A stretch of 38,320 nucleotides of DNA, from contig CALBSZ010000634.1 of assembly GCA_937967665.1 (NCBI GenBank), positions 1 to 38,320 of the forward strand, written 5' to 3'. The notes beneath the pieces were generated by a model. That model worked only from the letters and a program-made list of their open reading frames with translations. It was not told where the DNA came from and did not search any database. The position numbers and the translations under genes are program-made. This document shows, in pieces, positions 35,228-38,320 of this stretch. This stretch comes from an uncultured Planctomycetaceae bacterium (lineage in GTDB: Bacteria; Planctomycetota; Planctomycetia; Pirellulales; Pirellulaceae). Position 1 is the stretch's first letter. Every line of letters starts with the position of its first letter.

Positions 35228-35382
35228 CGGTTTAACCGCAATACCGTTCAAAGTATGTAGGACGGGCACTCTTGCCCGTCACATCTTGTGCTGGCATTTT
35301 CACGCTCGCACAAGATGTGGTATGAACGAAGGGCATGAGTGCCCGTCCCACGTGAAAATTTAACAGTATTGGGTTTAACCGC
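35228..35382. repeat. MITE-like ~155-bp imperfect inverted repeat
   Basis: The left arm (cggtttaaccgcaatacc, then ggacgggcactcttgcccgt, then cacatcttgtgc) matches the reverse complement of the right arm (gcacaagatgtg, then gggcatgagtgcccgtcc, then cagtattgggtttaaccg). The outer, middle and inner blocks are all complementary with small gaps, and only about 12-16 bases lie between arms. Each middle block is itself a small hairpin (gacgggc...gcccgtc). The terminal tails suggest a mobile palindromic element, but no target duplication was proven. Confidence 0.75.
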
Positions 35383-35481
35383 CAGCCGTCGACGCCGGCT
35401 CGCTGCGTCCACCGGCGCCCTTCGTCTGCCCACGGGCCCGGATTCTCCATTTTCAGGCCAGGTACGGCTACTGACGCGGCT

Positions 35482-35517
35482 TTGGCGCTCCGCTAGCAAT
35501 TGGCGCTCCGCTAGCAA
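35482..35517 (+). repeat. Two exact 18-bp tandem repeats
   Basis: ttggcgctccgctagcaa is present twice in direct contact (35482-35499 and 35500-35517). The first bases resemble the ttggcgctg core found around the PfkB gene. Confidence 0.9.
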
Positions 35518-35733
35518 CACGTAAGCTGGTATCAACACCCCTAAATTGCCGATAATGCTTGATGCTTCTTGCGTAGGACTGCCAAAACCTGCGGGGATAT
35601 CGCCCTATCTACCATTGTGGCAGCAGGTTAAACCTGATACGTTTGACGGATTGCACTTGACTTTTCTGGGGCCGCTGCGTGGCGGTCCGGTACAAGGGCT
35701 TCCATCCGTTTTTTGTTACTGATTCTTAAACTC

Positions 35734-37590
35734 ATGGTAAATCGTAATCTCATCCGTAATCTGGAAAGCGATCCAGAACTAAACGACGAATTAAACGCGT
35801 ACTTTCCAGACGATACCGATATGGAATCGTTCGCCGGCGTTGCCGTTGCCGCCGAGACCGACGTTGAAGTCAATCAGATCATTACCGGCAGGATCATTCG
35901 CATCAATGAAGATGCCGTGCTCGTCGATGTCGGATTCAAGAGTGAAGGTACGATTCCTCGCAGTGAATGGGAGGATCATGAAGACCCGCCCGAAGTCGGC
36001 CAGACGGTCGACGTGCTCATTGAAGAGATGGAGGACGAGCTTGGTCCGGCCGACGATCCTCACGGAATGGTGTCGGTCAGCAAGCGCAAGGCCGACAAGA
36101 TTCGTGAATGGGAAAAGGTCATGTCCACCGTGGCGGAGGGCCAGGTGGTCACGGGCACCGTCACTCGCAAGATCAAGGGCGGGTTGCTGGTCGACATTGG
36201 TGTCAATGTATTTTTGCCAGCCAGCCAGGTGGACATTCGCCGCCCGGGCGATATCGGCGACTACATCGGTCGCGTTGTACAATGTGAAGTCTTGAAGATT
36301 GACGAGTCGCGTCGCAATATTGTCGTCAGCCGCCGTTCGTTGATCGAAAAGCAGCGCGAGGAAGATCGGGAACAATTGCTGGCAGAACTGGAAGAGGGAC
36401 AGACGCGCAAGGGCGTGGTCAAGAACATTGCCGAATTCGGCGCCTTCGTCGACCTGGGCGGCATCGATGGCCTGCTGCACATCACGGACATGAGCTGGGA
36501 GCGTATCGGCCATCCGTCGGAAATGGTTTCCATTGATCAGGAAATCGAAGTCACGATCCTGAAGATCGACCGCGAGAAGCACAAGCTCGCCTTGGGCCTC
36601 AAGCAACAAACTCCCAACCCTTGGGAAGGTGTCGAGGAGAAATACAAAGTGGGCGCCACGCACCAGGGACAGGTGGTCAATGTCATGAGCTATGGCGCGT
36701 TCGTCAAGCTGGAACCGGGCATCGAAGGCCTCGTGCACATCAGCGAAATGTCCTGGACCAAGCGCATTAACCATCCCAACGAACTCGTTCAGATCGGTGA
36801 TGAGATCGACGTCGTCATCCTGGGTGTCGACAAGGAAGGGCAGCAGCTCTCCCTGGGCATGAAGCAAACCACGTCCAACCCGTGGGAAACCGCTTCGGAA
36901 CGTTATCCGGAAGGCAAAATGGTGAAGGGCAAGATCCGAAACCTGACGAATTACGGAGCCTTCATTGAATTGGAAGAGGGTATCGACGGCCTGCTGCATG
37001 TTTCCGATATGTCCTGGACCCGCAAGATCAGCCATCCCAGCGAAATGCTGGAGAAGGGGCAGGAAATCGAATGCAAGGTGATCTCGGTGGATCAGGATCG
37101 TCGCCGCATTGCCTTGGGTCTGAAACAGATGGACAACGATCCGTGGGCCACCGACATTCCGGATCGCTATCAGGCTGGTCAGGTCATTACGGGTGCCGTG
37201 ACGAAGATCACGAACTTCGGCGTCTTTGTTGGATTGGAAGACGGCCTGGAAGGATTGCTCCACATTTCGGAACTGGCCGATCACAAGGTCGAAAATCCGG
37301 AAGAGATCGTCAAAGTCGGCGACCAGATTGAAGTGAAGATCTTGCGCGTGGATACGGAGGATCGTAAGATCGGCCTGTCGCGGAAGCGTGTCGAGTGGGC
37401 GGAGGACGAAGATACCTTGGCCGCCGCGGCCGATGCGACCGGTTCGTCATCCGGTGTCGAACGCATTTCCCCCGAGGACTTGAAGGGGGGACTCGGCGAA
37501 TCCGGTCCCCTGATTTCACCCAAGATGGCCACGGACGAGTCGAGTTCGTCCGGTCAGGATGATTCAGCAGAATCGGAAAAGGACGCATAA
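35734..37590 (+). CDS. rpsA: Ribosomal protein S1 (six S1 RNA-binding domains)
   Basis: A 618-residue ribosomal protein S1, which binds mRNA on the 30S subunit and helps initiation. Six S1/OB domains start near residues 46, 133, 219, 304, 391 and 479. Domains 3-6 carry the RNA-binding pattern GAFVDL/GAFVKL, GLLHISDMSW and HPSEM, while domains 1-2 are more diverged, as in other S1 proteins that use them for ribosome docking. The acidic, Ser-rich C-terminal tail (~560-618) is probably flexible. ATG 35734 (MVNRNLIRN) is preferred to TTG 35713. No Shine-Dalgarno precedes it, which recalls the weak, autoregulated rpsA start of E. coli. A strong terminator follows 36 bp after the stop. Confidence 0.95.
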   Translation: MVNRNLIRNLESDPELNDELNAYFPDDTDMESFAGVAVAAETDVEVNQIITGRIIRINEDAVLVDVGFKSEGTIPRSEWEDHEDPPEVGQTVDVLIEEMEDELGPADDPHGMVSVSKRKADKIREWEKVMSTVAEGQVVTGTVTRKIKGGLLVDIGVNVFLPASQVDIRRPGDIGDYIGRVVQCEVLKIDESRRNIVVSRRSLIEKQREEDREQLLAELEEGQTRKGVVKNIAEFGAFVDLGGIDGLLHITDMSWERIGHPSEMVSIDQEIEVTILKIDREKHKLALGLKQQTPNPWEGVEEKYKVGATHQGQVVNVMSYGAFVKLEPGIEGLVHISEMSWTKRINHPNELVQIGDEIDVVILGVDKEGQQLSLGMKQTTSNPWETASERYPEGKMVKGKIRNLTNYGAFIELEEGIDGLLHVSDMSWTRKISHPSEMLEKGQEIECKVISVDQDRRRIALGLKQMDNDPWATDIPDRYQAGQVITGAVTKITNFGVFVGLEDGLEGLLHISELADHKVENPEEIVKVGDQIEVKILRVDTEDRKIGLSRKRVEWAEDEDTLAAAADATGSSSGVERISPEDLKGGLGESGPLISPKMATDESSSSGQDDSAESEKDA

Positions 37591-37626
37591 CAACCGCGTC
37601 ACATTCTGAGCAACTGGAATAACCTC

Positions 37627-37664
37627 ACGGCCCGGCGGTCAACGAATTGCCGGGCCGTTTTTTT
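37627..37664 (+). terminator. Intrinsic terminator of rpsA
   Basis: acggcccggc (37627-37636) and gccgggccgt (37649-37658) form a perfect 10-bp G+C-rich stem around a 12-base loop, followed directly by a run of seven T (37658-37664). It ends the rpsA transcript and separates it from the sigma-factor gene. Confidence 0.95.
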
Positions 37665-37693
37665 CGGCATACCCGTCGGTGTGGGAACATTCC

Positions 37694-37739
37694 GTGCACG
37701 TGCACAGCCAACCCTATCGCTACAGTTTCACGCAAACTG
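37694..37739. promoter_or_regulatory. Two perfect palindromes upstream of the sigma-factor gene
   Basis: gtgcacgtgcac (37694-37705) is a perfect 12-bp palindrome, and cagttt-cacgc-aaactg (37723-37739) is a 6-bp inverted repeat. Both lie between the rpsA terminator and the sigma-factor start (37888), where an operator or promoter element is expected. The regulator is unknown. Confidence 0.35.
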
Positions 37740-37887
37740 TCGACGATATCTTGTTTGTGAAATAACTTACGCCCATTTTGTACTCCGAACATGTGGGAAC
37801 GACAGCGAAGGATCGCCCGCTTGCAGCAAGGACGTAAGGCACTTCCCGTTACCAACTCCGATATCCTCCCTCCCTACGGAGCCGACT

Positions 37888-38320
37888 ATGCCACGGCTAC
37901 GACGCCAAGACGCTGCTGAAGATCTGGACCTTGATGGTTTTGAAGAAATTGAAGTGGATGCCCCTATCGAATATGAAGCGTCTCGGAATCGCCTGGATTC
38001 TTCGTCTTCATTGCAAACACCTTTGGAAACGTATCTCCGCGAAATCAACGAAACCTCGCTGCTTTCCGCACACGACGAGCAGGAACTGGCCGGGGCCATC
38101 GCCGACGGCGACGTTCGCGCCCGCGATCGCATGGTCCGCGCAAACTTGCGGCTCGTCGTGAATATCGCTCGCGGTTACACCGGCAAAGGTTTGAGCCTGC
38201 AGGATTTGATCGAAGAAGGAAACCTGGGGTTGCTGCGCGCGGTAGAGGGATTTGACCCCGCCATGGGCACCCGCTTCAGCACCTACGCCAGCTACTGGAT
38301 CAAGCAGTCGATCAAACGGG
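37888..38320 (+). CDS. Sigma-70 family RNA polymerase sigma factor (3' partial)
   Basis: The first 144 codons of a group 1/2 sigma factor, cut by the window end. ATG 37888 has GGAG six bases upstream. After a short acidic N-terminus comes region 1.2 (TPLETYLREINETSLLSAHD, ~46-65), then region 2: DRMVRANLRLVVNIARGYTG (2.1), LSLQDLIEEGNLGLLRAVEG (2.2), FDPAMGTRFSTYASYWIKQS (2.3-2.4), which bind core polymerase and the -10 element. The long region 1.1 of full RpoD is missing, so it looks like the shorter SigA/RpoS-like form found in planctomycetes. Regions 3 and 4 lie beyond the window. Confidence 0.93.
   Translation, partial: MPRLRRQDAAEDLDLDGFEEIEVDAPIEYEASRNRLDSSSSLQTPLETYLREINETSLLSAHDEQELAGAIADGDVRARDRMVRANLRLVVNIARGYTGKGLSLQDLIEEGNLGLLRAVEGFDPAMGTRFSTYASYWIKQSIKR

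Larger units (their letters stand above)
35183..35733. other. Repeat-rich intergenic region upstream of rpsA
   Basis: About 550 bp with no supported gene. It holds a degraded, inverted copy of the ttggcgctgtcc element right after the lyase stop, a ~155-bp imperfect inverted repeat (35228-35382), and a tandem 18-bp duplication (35482-35517). The rpsA promoter and leader should lie in its right half. Two TTGAC boxes occur near 35643 and 35656 but without a good -10 at standard spacing. Confidence 0.55.

Noticed and set aside
35791..37284. 497-codon minus-strand ORF opposite rpsA
   Set aside because: It mirrors the repetitive S1 domains and has no independent signature.

Overview
The window looks like chromosomal DNA of a planctomycete, most likely Pirellulales-like. 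This is inferred from gene families typical of that group: a giant surface protein with DUF11 repeats and matrixin-like modules, a BBP7-type outer-membrane barrel, an orphan DUF1501 (Tat-exported sulfatase-like) protein, a zinc-ribbon/proline-rich/4-TM protein, and an ABC transporter linked to a large conserved planctomycete protein. No database search was possible, so the taxonomy is inference.

Layout. Positions 3-9518 (+) hold the 3' part of a giant secreted or surface protein, open at the window edge. It carries a cadherin-like domain, a beta-helix, two metalloprotease-like HExxH modules that bracket nine DUF11 repeats, and a C-terminal array of ten 46/47-residue repeats. Then come a BBP7-like porin (-), a zinc-ribbon membrane protein (+) and glutamate dehydrogenase (-). 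Positions 14146-20739 form a sulfur-centred block. A minus-strand operon encodes a cysteine-synthase-like enzyme fused to rhodanese, a radical SAM protein and a PhyH-type dioxygenase. Divergent from it is a siroheme sulfite/nitrite reductase with an extra C-terminal helical domain, followed by a conserved unknown protein and folD. Positions 21834-25639 (-) carry a dicarboxylate/amino-acid:cation symporter with a periplasmic insert, an SMP-30/gluconolactonase lactonase and a PfkB-family kinase flanked by short direct repeats. Positions 25955-30599 (-) form an ABC export operon (ATPase, permease with a His-rich insert, large anchored protein with a Pro/Glu/Ala tail). Positions 31425-35182 (+) carry folC, a DUF1501 protein and an isocitrate-lyase/PEP-mutase family lyase. 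Positions 35734-38320 (+) carry rpsA (six S1 domains) with a strong intrinsic terminator, then the start of a sigma-70 factor cut by the window end.

How the genes may work together. The divergent sulfite reductase and PLP-rhodanese genes would supply sulfide and fix it into cysteine. folD and folC belong to one-carbon/folate metabolism. The ABC trio is a translationally coupled export or envelope complex. Several intergenic regions carry short interspersed or palindromic repeats: a GGGGACAGGCACC-type family, a TTCGAA-rich array, a TTGGCGCTGTCCAA element and a ~155-bp inverted repeat. These and the giant protein are the least explained parts of the window. No rRNA, tRNA, CRISPR array, transposase or prophage was found.
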